Below, in pieces: positions 54,536-63,048 of a stretch of DNA of 64,000 nucleotides. The DNA is from Gracilibacillus caseinilyticus (GTDB lineage Bacteria; Bacillota; Bacilli; Bacillales; Amphibacillaceae). How positions within the stretch are numbered: position 1 is the stretch's first letter; each line of letters begins with the position of its first letter. The translations under genes were made by a program, and so were the position numbers. Below the pieces are notes generated by a model. The model did no database searches and was not told where the DNA came from. It saw nothing but the letters and a program-made list of their open reading frames with translations. The stretch is from positions 3,348,001-3,412,000 of the forward strand of contig NZ_CP095072.1 of the NCBI RefSeq assembly GCF_022919115.1, read 5' to 3'.

Positions 54536-55810
54536 TTGAATAATACGATAGAACAAGCAATAGAAATGATTCATGCAGGTGAAGTTGCTGAAGCGTTGAC
54601 GTTACTAAATGAAACAGCTACTTCCGCTGATGCAGATACAAAATTAGATATATGCCAAATATTTATCGAACTAGGTAATCATGATTTAGCCAAGAACCTA
54701 TTAGAAAATATGCTGCTCACAGACCATAACAATAGTGAAGCAAAACTCTTGTTAGCCGATATCATGATCGACGACGAACGAGATGAAGCAGCTATCGAGC
54801 TACTAAATGAAATAGAAGAAAGTGACGGAAATTATTTGCAAGCCTTAGTCCAACTGGCTGATCTCTACCAAGCACAGGGACTTTTTGAAGTAGCAGAACG
54901 AAAGCTGTTAGCAGCAAAGAACATTGCACCAGAAGAACCGATTATCGATTTCGCATTAGGCGAATTACTATTTTCCTCAGGTGAATATCATAAATCAACG
55001 ATCTATTACGAAAAATTAAAAAGAACATCCGATGAATTTGCTGGTGTGAATATTGCCAGCCGTTTGGCAGAAGCCTATGCCTTAAACGGAGAATTTGAAG
55101 AATCACTCGAATATTACCAGACGATTGAAACCGATGATCCTGAAACTCTGTTTCGATACGGCTTTCTAGCTTTCAAATCAGAGCGATACGAAATAGCTAT
55201 CCAAATTTGGGAGCAGCTATTAGAGAAAGAATTAGAATATCCATCTGTATACTTGTATCTTACAAAAGCATATGAAGAAGAAGGATTGCTGGACGAAGCG
55301 TATCAAACAGCGAATCAAGGCGTAGAAATGGACCCGTTTAATAAAGAAATGTGGTTCCACGCTGGACGAATCACATTGAAATATGGTGACAGTCCAAAAG
55401 CGTTCGAATTAGTCAAAAAGGCTATTTCATTGGATAATGAATACCAGGAAGCATTACTATTTTTAGTCGAGTCTTACAAACAGCAGGAAATGTATGCTGA
55501 AATTATTGAACTGCTTTCGGATGATGTGGACATCGAACAGTTAGATGGTATTTTTGGCTGGGAGCTTGCGAAAGCCTATTATGAAGAAGAAGCGTATAAA
55601 CAGGCATTAAATGCTTACCAAAATGCATACAATAAAATGAAAGGAGATATTGATTTCCTTAAAAATTATGGCTATTTCCTTGTGGAAGAAGGGAGGATTC
55701 ACACCGCTATCGAAGTGTTCGAAGCATATTTATCCATTGATCCTTCAGATTTCGATATCGGTCAACATGTAGAACGTTTGAAAGAACAAAGTGATGATAC
55801 TCTCTTTTAG
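54536..55810 (+). CDS. ypiA: TPR-repeat protein YpiA
   Basis: Cytoplasmic protein made almost wholly of tetratricopeptide repeats, about nine of them (for example EVAEALTLLNETATSADADT, YLTKAYEEEGLLDEAYQTAN). 424 residues. TTG at 54536 was chosen since GAAAGG lies nine bases before it and homologues start NTTIxQA; TTG at 54527 abuts the site. In B. subtilis YpiA and its neighbour YpiB take part in ClpCP-dependent control of MurAA, a peptidoglycan precursor enzyme. Confidence 0.88.
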   Translation: MNNTIEQAIEMIHAGEVAEALTLLNETATSADADTKLDICQIFIELGNHDLAKNLLENMLLTDHNNSEAKLLLADIMIDDERDEAAIELLNEIEESDGNYLQALVQLADLYQAQGLFEVAERKLLAAKNIAPEEPIIDFALGELLFSSGEYHKSTIYYEKLKRTSDEFAGVNIASRLAEAYALNGEFEESLEYYQTIETDDPETLFRYGFLAFKSERYEIAIQIWEQLLEKELEYPSVYLYLTKAYEEEGLLDEAYQTANQGVEMDPFNKEMWFHAGRITLKYGDSPKAFELVKKAISLDNEYQEALLFLVESYKQQEMYAEIIELLSDDVDIEQLDGIFGWELAKAYYEEEAYKQALNAYQNAYNKMKGDIDFLKNYGYFLVEEGRIHTAIEVFEAYLSIDPSDFDIGQHVERLKEQSDDTLF

Positions 55811-55832
55811 TATGGGGGGAGGGATATAAACC

Positions 55833-56396
55833 TTGGAAACGTCAATTAAAATTGAGGATAAGAAATCTTTTATACAGTGGTTTCTTGGTAATTTTCAACT
55901 AAAAAAGAGAGAAAGTGTCTGGATTCTTAATTATTTGTTAAACCATGATCAATTGCTGGAACATGTCCATTTTGTATTGGAAGCTAGGTTTTGCCCACGA
56001 GCGATGATCATTTCCACGCATTGCTCCAAAGAAATCGCCTTTCGATTTTACAAAAAACATATCGTGACGACAGATGCAGATAAATCATTTCACGATATTC
56101 GGCTGCATGCACAGGAGCCTATCTATATTCAGCTCAATTTCAAAGATTCGAAGCAGAGTATACCTTACATGAAAGTGTTAGAAGATAATCCATTCATTCC
56201 GGATGATTATTTTCTAACCAAAAGTGATAAAAGGATGGCGGATGAATGGTTACAACATTCATTATATGAGTACAAAAAAGAAATGTTACTGCAACAAATC
56301 AATGAAGCGTTAGACGAAAAGAATCAAGAGCTTTTTGTATATTATTCAGAGCAATTGAAAAAATTAGAAACCTCCTATATTATTAAAAGTGAGTAG
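55833..56396 (+). CDS. ypiB: YpiB/ReoY, UPF0302 family
   Basis: Protein of the UPF0302 family, named ReoY in Firmicutes for its part in ClpCP degradation of MurA, hence in control of peptidoglycan synthesis. 187 residues; conserved N-terminal FIQWFLGNFQLKKRESVWIL and a C-terminal helix LLQQINEALDEKNQELF (IDEALDxxD-type). TTG start with GGGGGAGGG upstream. Next to ypiA, its functional partner. Confidence 0.9.
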   Translation: METSIKIEDKKSFIQWFLGNFQLKKRESVWILNYLLNHDQLLEHVHFVLEARFCPRAMIISTHCSKEIAFRFYKKHIVTTDADKSFHDIRLHAQEPIYIQLNFKDSKQSIPYMKVLEDNPFIPDDYFLTKSDKRMADEWLQHSLYEYKKEMLLQQINEALDEKNQELFVYYSEQLKKLETSYIIKSE

Positions 56397-56403
56397 CTTG
56401 AAG

Positions 56404-56443
56404 AACGGAAGACCTTTAAGAGAGGTAAATTCCGTTTCTTTTT
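56404..56443 (+). terminator. Hairpin between ypiB and ypiF
   Basis: AACGGAA...ACCT pairs with AGGT...TTCCGTT, followed by TCTTTTTG. It separates ypiAB from ypiF. Confidence 0.7.
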
Positions 56444-56512
56444 GTGGTTAGCTCGATTTTTTTCTTATATATAACAGAAGGTATAATGATACTAAAAAAG
56501 GAGACGGAAACA

Positions 56513-56974
56513 ATGAAATGGACAAGTACTGACTTAGAGGTTTTTTATCAATCCAAAGAATTTATCGATACATTATGTATCCCATTAATACCACTTGACT
56601 TAGCTAATTCAGCTGATGTTCATAAATTAGCCAATCAAAAAACGTCTTTACAAATAATATCGGATGAATTAGAACGAAATTATACGGGCAGAATAATGTT
56701 GAGTCCCACTTATACATATGTACGGGGAACAGACTTTCAAATAGAATGTGATCGTGTAAACCAGTGGACAAGCAACCTTTCTGGAGATCACTTCCAACAT
56801 ATTTTTCTACTTTCATATGATGTGAATTGGAAACGATTTGAAAGAGATCTTGCTGGCAGCTTCGTTTGGTTAGCAGCTCCTTCAATCGATGATTTTAAGT
56901 CTGAGCACGCTCAAAAAGCAATTTCAAACCAGACGAATCAACTTAGTGAATTAATTGAAAGTTATTGGAAATAA
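56513..56974 (+). CDS. ypiF: DUF2487 protein YpiF
   Basis: Protein of unknown function, 153 residues, soluble, found before qcrA in B. subtilis. Typical start MKWTSTDLEVFYQSKEFIDT and the stretch VRGTDFQIECDRVNQW. ATG at 56513 has AAAAGGAGAC at a proper distance; the upstream extension to 56444 runs through the promoter-terminator region. No known domain otherwise. Confidence 0.85.
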   Translation: MKWTSTDLEVFYQSKEFIDTLCIPLIPLDLANSADVHKLANQKTSLQIISDELERNYTGRIMLSPTYTYVRGTDFQIECDRVNQWTSNLSGDHFQHIFLLSYDVNWKRFERDLAGSFVWLAAPSIDDFKSEHAQKAISNQTNQLSELIESYWK

Positions 56975-57017
56975 CTAAATTGAATAGAAAATAATAGATA
57001 TTATAGAAGAGATTATA

Positions 57018-57046
57018 TTGACCCTAGCAAAAGTTTGCGCTATCAT
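57018..57046 (+). promoter_or_regulatory. Sigma-A promoter of qcrABC
   Basis: TTGACC (57018-57023) and TATCAT (57041-57046) are 17 bases apart, about 65 bases before qcrA. In B. subtilis qcr is repressed by AbrB and depends on Spo0A; I could not see a clear operator. Confidence 0.65.
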
Positions 57047-57111
57047 AGTAATGTCCTAGTAATATAAGAGATAATGATCCATGAAGTCGGAATATGTGTA
57101 GAGGGGGGTAA

Positions 57112-57639
57112 ATGATGGCAGAGAAAAGGCAACAAGTGTCCCGTCGCCAATTTTTAAATTATACGTTAACAGGTGTTGGGGGATTTATGGCTGCAGGTAT
57201 GCTTGCACCTATGGTACGTTTTGCGATTGATCCAGTATTGCAAGCTTCAAGTAGTGAAGAAATGCATGCGGTAGTGGATGTGTCCGAATTAACGAATGAA
57301 CCACAGCGGTTCGATTGGACGATCGAGCAGGTTGATGCGTGGTATACATCAAACGTAACTCATAGTGCCTGGGTTTATAAGGATGAAAATGATGAAATAA
57401 TTGCTTTATCACCAACTTGTAAACACTTAGGTTGTGCGGTTAACTGGAATAGTAATCCAGATTTTCCGGAAGAATTTTACTGTCCATGTCATGGTGGGCG
57501 TTATTACAAGAGTGGTTTAAATGTACCAGATACACCACCTAATGCAGCACTTGATACATTCCAAATGGAAGTAAAAGAAGGAACTTTATATCTTGGAGAT
57601 ACAGTTCCAAATCCTGTCCAGGAAGGAGGAGCAAATTAG
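57112..57639 (+). CDS. qcrA: Menaquinol:cytochrome c reductase Rieske iron-sulfur subunit
   Basis: Rieske [2Fe-2S] protein of the bacillary bc complex. A twin-arginine motif SRRQFL and hydrophobic helix at the N-terminus target it to the Tat pathway and anchor it. The cluster motifs are CKHLGC and CPCHGG, and the disulfide cysteines are in the same loops. 175 residues. The ATG at 57112 or 57115 follows GAGGGGGG. First gene of qcrA-qcrB-qcrC. Confidence 0.96.
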   Translation: MMAEKRQQVSRRQFLNYTLTGVGGFMAAGMLAPMVRFAIDPVLQASSSEEMHAVVDVSELTNEPQRFDWTIEQVDAWYTSNVTHSAWVYKDENDEIIALSPTCKHLGCAVNWNSNPDFPEEFYCPCHGGRYYKSGLNVPDTPPNAALDTFQMEVKEGTLYLGDTVPNPVQEGGAN

Positions 57640-58314
57640 ATGTTACAGAAAGTTTATGACTGGATTGATGAACGTGTAGATATTACTCCGATCTGGCGTG
57701 ACATAGCAGACCACGAAGTACCGGAGCATGTAAACCCTGCACATCACTTTTCAGCTTTTGTATATTGTTTTGGTGGGTTAACTTTCTTTGTTACAGTAAT
57801 CCAAATCTTATCAGGTATGTTTTTAACCATGTATTATGTTCCTGATATTGAAAATGCATGGCGTTCTGTTTATTACTTACAAACAGAGGTGGCGCATGGT
57901 CAGATAGTTCGAGGAATGCACCACTGGGGAGCTAGTGTAGTTATAGTAATGTTATTTTTACATACGTTGCGTGTTTTCTTCCAAGGGGCATATAAGAAGC
58001 CACGTGAATTAAACTGGATGGTAGGGGTATTAATTTTCTTCGTTATGCTTGCCTTAGGCTTAACCGGTTACTTATTACCATGGGATAACAAAGCATATTT
58101 TGCAACAGTTGTTACGCTTCAAATTGTGGAAGGGGTTCCTTTTATAGGCGAATTTGCTAAAACGCTTTTAAATGGTGATCCATCCATTGTCGGTGCTCAA
58201 ACACTTGCAAGATTCTTTGCCATTCACGTATTTTTCTTGCCAGCTGCATTATTTGTTTTAATGGCTGTGCACTTTATAATGATCCGAAAACAAGGTATTT
58301 CTGGTCCATTGTAG
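57640..58314 (+). CDS. qcrB: Menaquinol:cytochrome c reductase cytochrome b subunit
   Basis: Cytochrome b6-type subunit of four membrane helices, with the quinol sites and two b haems. Haem histidine pairs are seen in QIVRGMHHWGASV and FAIHVFFLPAALFVLMAVH; a b6-type cysteine for covalent haem is in the early part (HFSAFVYCFGG). 224 residues. AGGAGG before ATG, one base after the qcrA stop. Confidence 0.96.
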   Translation: MLQKVYDWIDERVDITPIWRDIADHEVPEHVNPAHHFSAFVYCFGGLTFFVTVIQILSGMFLTMYYVPDIENAWRSVYYLQTEVAHGQIVRGMHHWGASVVIVMLFLHTLRVFFQGAYKKPRELNWMVGVLIFFVMLALGLTGYLLPWDNKAYFATVVTLQIVEGVPFIGEFAKTLLNGDPSIVGAQTLARFFAIHVFFLPAALFVLMAVHFIMIRKQGISGPL

Positions 58315-58341
58315 AATTCAGACAGATAAGGAGGGATAGCG

Positions 58342-59136
58342 TTGAAACGAGGTAAAGGGATGAAGTTTGTCGGCGACTCACGTATTCGTGCTGACAAACC
58401 AAAGTTTATTCCAAAAGATTATTCAGAATATCCTGGTAGAACAGAGGCTTTTTGGCCAAACTTCCTGCTTAAAGAATGGTTAGTTGGTGCAGTATTCTTA
58501 GTTGGTTTCTTATGTTTAACAATCGCGCACCCGGCTCCATTAGAGAAATTAGCTGATCCAACAGATACAGCATATGTACCATTACCGGACTGGTACTTCT
58601 TATTCTTATATCAATTATTGAAATATAAATTTGCAAGTGGTGCTTTCAACGTACTAGGTTCCGTTGTTATTCCAGGTCTTGCTTTTGGTGCCTTATTCCT
58701 AGCACCTTTCTTAGACCGTGGAAAAGAACGCCGTCCTCATAAGCGTCCAATTTCAACAGGATTAATGCTACTAAGTATTGTGGCTATCTTCTGGCTAACA
58801 TACGAAGCTGCTCATCATGTTGATTGGGAAGCAAAAGCAGAAAATAATAAACCGGAATTACCGGAGGAAAATGCGGTTGAAATTGATCAATCTGATCCCG
58901 GTTATGAAGTATATCAAGCGAACAGCTGTATTCAGTGTCACGGTGATGACTTATCAGGTGGTGCTGCAGCTCCTTCCTTAATTGGAACTGAGCACGGTGT
59001 TGATGAAATTAAAGATATCGCGGTCAATGGTATCGGAACTATGCCAGCAGATCAGTTCGAAGGTTCAGATGAAGAATTACAGCAGCTTGCTGAATTTATT
59101 GTGTCTGTCAACGAACAGGCTGCAGAAGGTGAATAA
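58342..59136 (+). CDS. qcrC: Menaquinol:cytochrome c reductase cytochrome b/c subunit
   Basis: Fusion of a subunit IV-like membrane part (three helices, with the PDWYFLFLYQLLKY stretch) to a C-terminal cytochrome c domain with a CxxCH haem site, CIQCHGDDLSGG, and a distal methionine in GTMPADQFEG. 264 residues. TTG start after AAGGAGG. The haem attachment needs the ResABC system encoded at 13-16.5 kb. Confidence 0.96.
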   Translation: MKRGKGMKFVGDSRIRADKPKFIPKDYSEYPGRTEAFWPNFLLKEWLVGAVFLVGFLCLTIAHPAPLEKLADPTDTAYVPLPDWYFLFLYQLLKYKFASGAFNVLGSVVIPGLAFGALFLAPFLDRGKERRPHKRPISTGLMLLSIVAIFWLTYEAAHHVDWEAKAENNKPELPEENAVEIDQSDPGYEVYQANSCIQCHGDDLSGGAAAPSLIGTEHGVDEIKDIAVNGIGTMPADQFEGSDEELQQLAEFIVSVNEQAAEGE

Positions 59137-59146
59137 CACATATTCG

Positions 59147-59183
59147 AAAAACCCTCGCTCTCACATATCGGGCGAGGGTTTTT
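59147..59183 (+). terminator. Terminator of qcrABC
   Basis: AAAAACCCTCGC pairs perfectly with GCGAGGGTTTTT around a 13-base loop. Confidence 0.93.
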
Positions 59184-59269
59184 ATCACGGTATAAACCGG
59201 TAGTAATACATGTTTCAAAGATTACTGTGAGGTTCATTCATGATCTTACCAAATGTTAGGGGAAAAAAG

Positions 59270-59866
59270 ATGATTAGAAAATTTTTATTTCAACCGAATA
59301 TCATAGCTTTGTTGTTCATCGTAAATTTATTAGGGACAATCTATGGCTATTATTGGTATGGCAACCAATTGGCAGATACGCCGATTCCATTTCTGCTATT
59401 TGTTCCTGACAGCCCGACAGCAAGTTTATTCTTTACTATTTTCTTGTTTTTTATCTTAAAAGGAAAAAACGTCCCGCTTATTGAAGCGCTCGCCTTTACC
59501 ACTCTAGTAAAATACGGCATTTGGGCAGTGATTATGAACATTCTGACATTAGTCGTTACTGGGGATTTAAGTTGGCAAGGGTATATGTTAATCGCTTCTC
59601 ATGGTGCAATGGCTATTCAAGCGTTTCTCTATGCTCCACTGTACAAAATAAAATTAGTCCACTTAACCATCGCAGGAATTTGGCTGCTGCATAATGAAAT
59701 GATTGATTATGTTTATGGAATGATGCCTGTATATGGCAGTTTATCGGATTACCAAACACATATCGGCTACTTTACGTTTTGGTTATCGGTTGTTACCATC
59801 CTAGCTGTTTATTTCTGGTCTGTTCATCGCAATGATCCATACCAAAAATTGGGTAACAAGCTTTAA
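59270..59866 (+). CDS. ypjA: DUF1405 membrane protein YpjA
   Basis: Integral membrane protein of about 198 residues with six hydrophobic segments. Conserved pieces are LLGTIYGYYWYGNQL, VPDSPTASLFFTIFLFFIL and EALAFTTLVKYGIWAV, found in YpjA of B. subtilis. ATG at 59270 follows TTAGGGGA; ATG at 59240, with its own GAGGTTC, adds ten residues and cannot be excluded. Function unknown. Lies between qcrC and ypjB as in B. subtilis. Confidence 0.88.
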   Translation: MIRKFLFQPNIIALLFIVNLLGTIYGYYWYGNQLADTPIPFLLFVPDSPTASLFFTIFLFFILKGKNVPLIEALAFTTLVKYGIWAVIMNILTLVVTGDLSWQGYMLIASHGAMAIQAFLYAPLYKIKLVHLTIAGIWLLHNEMIDYVYGMMPVYGSLSDYQTHIGYFTFWLSVVTILAVYFWSVHRNDPYQKLGNKL

Positions 59867-59938
59867 AGCAAAACGGTTGCATATCTATCCACACTCCATC
59901 ATACATTTTTAAAAAGAAAGATGGAAGAAGGGGTAGCT

Positions 59939-60655
59939 GTGCGTATTCGCGTGATGATCGTATTTTTTTTCTCTTTAATGATTATACAAGCATTTGTGCA
60001 TAGTAATGTGTTGGCGCAGCAAGATGCACGATATATGTATACATTCGAAAGACTAGTGCAGGAACAGCGATATCATGTTGCACTGCAATTGATTGAGAAT
60101 AATAAATCAACGATATTGGAAACTGCTGCAAGAGAAAAGAATGCATATAAAGATGTCATGCAGCAATATTTGGAAAGTGGAATCGACATTTTACAAGAAG
60201 ACTCAGCAAGCTATACCGAAAAAAGAATTGCTGCACAGCAGATTTTAATTTTGTGGGATGCCATTCAGAATGAAAATGCTCCACTCTGGACGACATGGAA
60301 GCAAGAATTAGATAGAAAAATGGATCTTATTCTGTCTAAAGAATCAGTTAGTACTGAAGATGTGGAAGAAATTGCATACTATGTGCAGGTGATTTCTCCA
60401 GTTGCAAAATTGCATCTTGACGAGGAGCAATATCAGGATTATCAAGCATCCATCTCATTATTGACCAATGATCAAAAGGTATCTAATGAAAAAGAACTAG
60501 AGGAGACATTCTCACACATTTCCCAACTAAATAGTGATACGATGAATAAGGCGAATGCAGAATATACAAAATGGTTAATTTTTATCGTATTCGGTTTTAT
60601 TTTCCTTAGTTTATCTTATGTCGCCTGGGCAAAATACAGAGGAGAAGCGGTATAA
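59939..60655 (+). CDS. ypjB: Sporulation protein YpjB
   Basis: Sporulation-linked protein with an N-terminal signal peptide or anchor (MIVFFFSLMIIQAFV), a helical extracytoplasmic part of about 190 residues and a C-terminal membrane helix near WLIFIVFGFIFLSLSYVAW. 238 residues from GTG at 59939, which follows GAAGGGG; ATG at 59921 overlaps that site. Role unknown in detail. Confidence 0.85.
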   Translation: MRIRVMIVFFFSLMIIQAFVHSNVLAQQDARYMYTFERLVQEQRYHVALQLIENNKSTILETAAREKNAYKDVMQQYLESGIDILQEDSASYTEKRIAAQQILILWDAIQNENAPLWTTWKQELDRKMDLILSKESVSTEDVEEIAYYVQVISPVAKLHLDEEQYQDYQASISLLTNDQKVSNEKELEETFSHISQLNSDTMNKANAEYTKWLIFIVFGFIFLSLSYVAWAKYRGEAV

Positions 60656-60664
60656 TCATTACAA

Positions 60665-60693
60665 TTGACACGTTGTCGGATTTTGACTAAAAT
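60665..60693 (+). promoter_or_regulatory. Sigma-A promoter of the metallopeptidase gene
   Basis: A perfect TTGACA (60665-60670), 17 bases, then TAAAAT (60688-60693), 37 bases before the start codon. Confidence 0.7.
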
Positions 60694-60730
60694 TAATGTT
60701 ATAAATGAATAAACTAATGGAGGATTGTAC

Positions 60731-61408
60731 ATGTTAGGGTATTTAATATATCTGGTTTTATTAATTGCTGTACCACTTTGGGCCCAATCCAAAGTAAAGA
60801 ACACGTATAAAAAATATTCTCAAGTAATGAATGCAAACATGATGACCGGTGCAGAGGTTGCCCGTAAAATATTAAATGATAATGGGTTGTTTGATGTCAG
60901 GATAGAAGAGACAAAAGGTACCTTATCAGACCATTATGACCCCCGTAAAAAGGTCGTTCGATTATCGAGTGATAATTATCATGGTTATTCAGCTGCTGCT
61001 TCTGCGATCGCAGCCCATGAGGTAGGACATGCGATTCAGGACGCCGAAGCTTACGCATTCTTACGGTTTCGCCATACTTTAGTACCAATTGCAGGACTTG
61101 GTGACAAGATGTCCTTTATTTTTATCATTGCAGGAATACTGTTAGGGGCAATGAACTTAGTACTTGTTGGGGTTATTTTTATGTCATTCGCAGTATTGTT
61201 CCAACTAGTCACGCTGCCAGTTGAATTTGATGCTTCCAACCGGGCAATGAACCAATTAGTCTCAACTGGTATTATTCGCAATAATGAAGAACGTCAAACG
61301 AAAAAAGTGTTAAATGCTGCCGCGTTAACATATGTTGCAGCAGCACTGGTGGCAGTAGCGGAGTTAATCCGCTTTGCATCCATGTTTTTCCTTGCGAGTG
61401 ATGAATAA
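60731..61408 (+). CDS. YugP-family zinc metallopeptidase
   Basis: Membrane-bound zinc metallopeptidase. The HExxH motif is AAHEVGHAIQD near residue 97; membrane helices flank it (MLGYLIYLVLLIAVPLWAQS at the N-terminus, two in the centre, one at the C-terminus). 225 residues matches the YugP family. ATG at 60731 follows GGAGGA. In B. subtilis yugP is elsewhere, and ypjC occupies this place. It has its own sigma-A promoter and terminator. Confidence 0.88.
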   Translation: MLGYLIYLVLLIAVPLWAQSKVKNTYKKYSQVMNANMMTGAEVARKILNDNGLFDVRIEETKGTLSDHYDPRKKVVRLSSDNYHGYSAAASAIAAHEVGHAIQDAEAYAFLRFRHTLVPIAGLGDKMSFIFIIAGILLGAMNLVLVGVIFMSFAVLFQLVTLPVEFDASNRAMNQLVSTGIIRNNEERQTKKVLNAAALTYVAAALVAVAELIRFASMFFLASDE

Positions 61409-61422
61409 GTTTTATTATGATG

Positions 61423-61454
61423 AAAGACAGATGTATAAACATCTGTCTTTTTAT
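61423..61454 (+). terminator. Terminator after the metallopeptidase gene
   Basis: AAAGACAGATGT pairs perfectly with ACATCTGTCTTT around a four-base loop, followed by T residues. Confidence 0.92.
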
Positions 61455-61474
61455 TTAACAATGGAGGGTGTTGA

Positions 61475-61825
61475 ATGTATAATAAAGAAAGTATGGCGAA
61501 CATGCAGCAACGAGTCGATCAATATATCTCACAATTCAAGGAAGGTTATTTTTCGCCATTAACTATGATGACTCGTTTTACCGAAGAAATCGGAGAATTA
61601 GCTCGCGAAGTCAATCACCTTTATGGTGAAAAACCGAAGAAAAATACAGAGAAAGACAATTCGATTGAAGCGGAGTTAGGAGACTTACTGTTCGTCATGA
61701 TTTGCTTTGCTAACTCTCAAGGGATTAGCTTAGATGAAGCATTTGACCGAACAATGAATAAGATCGAAACAAGAGATAAAAATCGTTGGACAAGGAAAAA
61801 CAGTCAGGAGGATCAGAATGAGTAA
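61475..61825 (+). CDS. ypjD: MazG-like nucleotide pyrophosphohydrolase YpjD
   Basis: All-alpha NTP pyrophosphohydrolase of the MazG family. The metal-binding EExxE...ExxD signature is visible as RFTEEIGELAREVNH and EAELGDLLFVMICFAN. 116 residues, ending RDKNRWTRK as in B. subtilis YpjD. GGAGGG lies before ATG. It overlaps dapB by eight bases. Confidence 0.93.
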   Translation: MYNKESMANMQQRVDQYISQFKEGYFSPLTMMTRFTEEIGELAREVNHLYGEKPKKNTEKDNSIEAELGDLLFVMICFANSQGISLDEAFDRTMNKIETRDKNRWTRKNSQEDQNE

Positions 61826-62618
61826 AGTGAAAGTTATTGTTGCTGGCCCGCGAGGAAAAATGGGCAGTGAAGCATTACGTATGATCGAGAAACAAGATGA
61901 TTTAGAATTGATTGCCTGCTTAGATCATAAATTTGAAGGAAAGAAAGTTAGCGAATTCGAAGAGTTGCCCAATTTCGATGTAGACATTTACACAGATATT
62001 GAGCAATGTTTTCAGGCAGTCGATGCGGATGTATTAGTTGATCTTACCACTCCTGAATTCGGGTATTTACATACTAAAACTGCAATTAAATACGGAATCC
62101 GACCTGTTGTAGGTACAACTGGCTTTAGCGACGAACAACTTCAGGAGCTAACAGACCTAGCAGAAGAGAAAGGGATTGGTGTCATCATTGCACCTAACTT
62201 TGCTCTAGGAGCTGTATTGATGATGCAGTTCGCCAAATGGGCAGCGAAATACTTTCCAGATGTAGAAATTATCGAAAAGCATCATGATCGTAAATTAGAT
62301 GCGCCTTCTGGAACAGCTGTCAAAACAGCACAATTAATTCAAGAAGAAAGGGAATCCAAAACACAAGGACACCCTGATGAAAAAGAAACGATTGCAGGAG
62401 CACGTGGAGCAGATGTGGATGGCATGAAAATTCACAGTATGCGGTTACCTGGTCTTGTAGCACATCAGGAAGTCGTATTCGGTTCCGCTGGGGAAAACTT
62501 AACGATTAAACATGACTCCTTCCATCGTGAGTCTTTTATGACTGGTGTGAAGCTTGCAATTGATCATGTGATGAAGTTGGACCTGCTTGTATATGGATTG
62601 GAAAACATTTTAGAATAG
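61818..62618 (+). CDS. dapB: 4-hydroxy-tetrahydrodipicolinate reductase
   Basis: Second enzyme of the lysine/dipicolinate branch from dihydrodipicolinate; sends carbon towards DAP, lysine and cell wall. The dinucleotide motif is [11 protein letters not shown], and [15 protein letters not shown] contains the catalytic histidine and substrate-binding lysine. 266 residues. AGGAGG before ATG. With lysA at 5.5 kb it gives the window two steps of lysine synthesis. Confidence 0.96.
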   Translation: MSKVKVIVAGPRGKMGSEALRMIEKQDDLELIACLDHKFEGKKVSEFEELPNFDVDIYTDIEQCFQAVDADVLVDLTTPEFGYLHTKTAIKYGIRPVVGTTGFSDEQLQELTDLAEEKGIGVIIAPNFALGAVLMMQFAKWAAKYFPDVEIIEKHHDRKLDAPSGTAVKTAQLIQEERESKTQGHPDEKETIAGARGADVDGMKIHSMRLPGLVAHQEVVFGSAGENLTIKHDSFHRESFMTGVKLAIDHVMKLDLLVYGLENILE

Positions 62619-62629
62619 GGGAGATCATC

Positions 62630-63019
62630 TTGAAAATTGCCTTAATTGCACATGATAAAAAGAAACAGGATATCGTAAATTTTACTATTGCTTATACAGA
62701 AATTTTGAAGCATCATACCTTATTGGCGACTGGAACAACTGGGAAGAAAATCAGTGACGCTACCGGCTTGGAAATTCATCGCTTCCAATCAGGACCGTTA
62801 GGCGGTGATCAGCAGATTGGAGCGAGAATTGCTGATAATGAAATGGATTTGGTCATTTTCTTCCGAGATCCGTTAACTGCTCAACCACATGAGCCAGACA
62901 TCAGTGCGTTGATGCGCCTTTGTGACGTCTATCAAATTCCATTAGTAACAAATCTTGGTGGTGCAGAAGTTATGATTAGAGCACTAGATGCAGGCTTCTT
63001 TGATTGGCGTAAATTATAA
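62630..63019 (+). CDS. mgsA: Methylglyoxal synthase
   Basis: Converts dihydroxyacetone phosphate to methylglyoxal and phosphate. The 129-residue protein has [10 protein letters not shown] at the N-terminus, TGTTGKKI (phosphate binding), [13 protein letters not shown] with the catalytic aspartate, and [17 protein letters not shown] start after GGGGAG, 11 bases after dapB. In B. subtilis bshB1 follows; here bshA follows after 29 bases. Confidence 0.96.
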   Translation: MKIALIAHDKKKQDIVNFTIAYTEILKHHTLLATGTTGKKISDATGLEIHRFQSGPLGGDQQIGARIADNEMDLVIFFRDPLTAQPHEPDISALMRLCDVYQIPLVTNLGGAEVMIRALDAGFFDWRKL

Positions 63020-63048
63020 GATTAAAAATAAACGAGGTGGGTTGCCAT

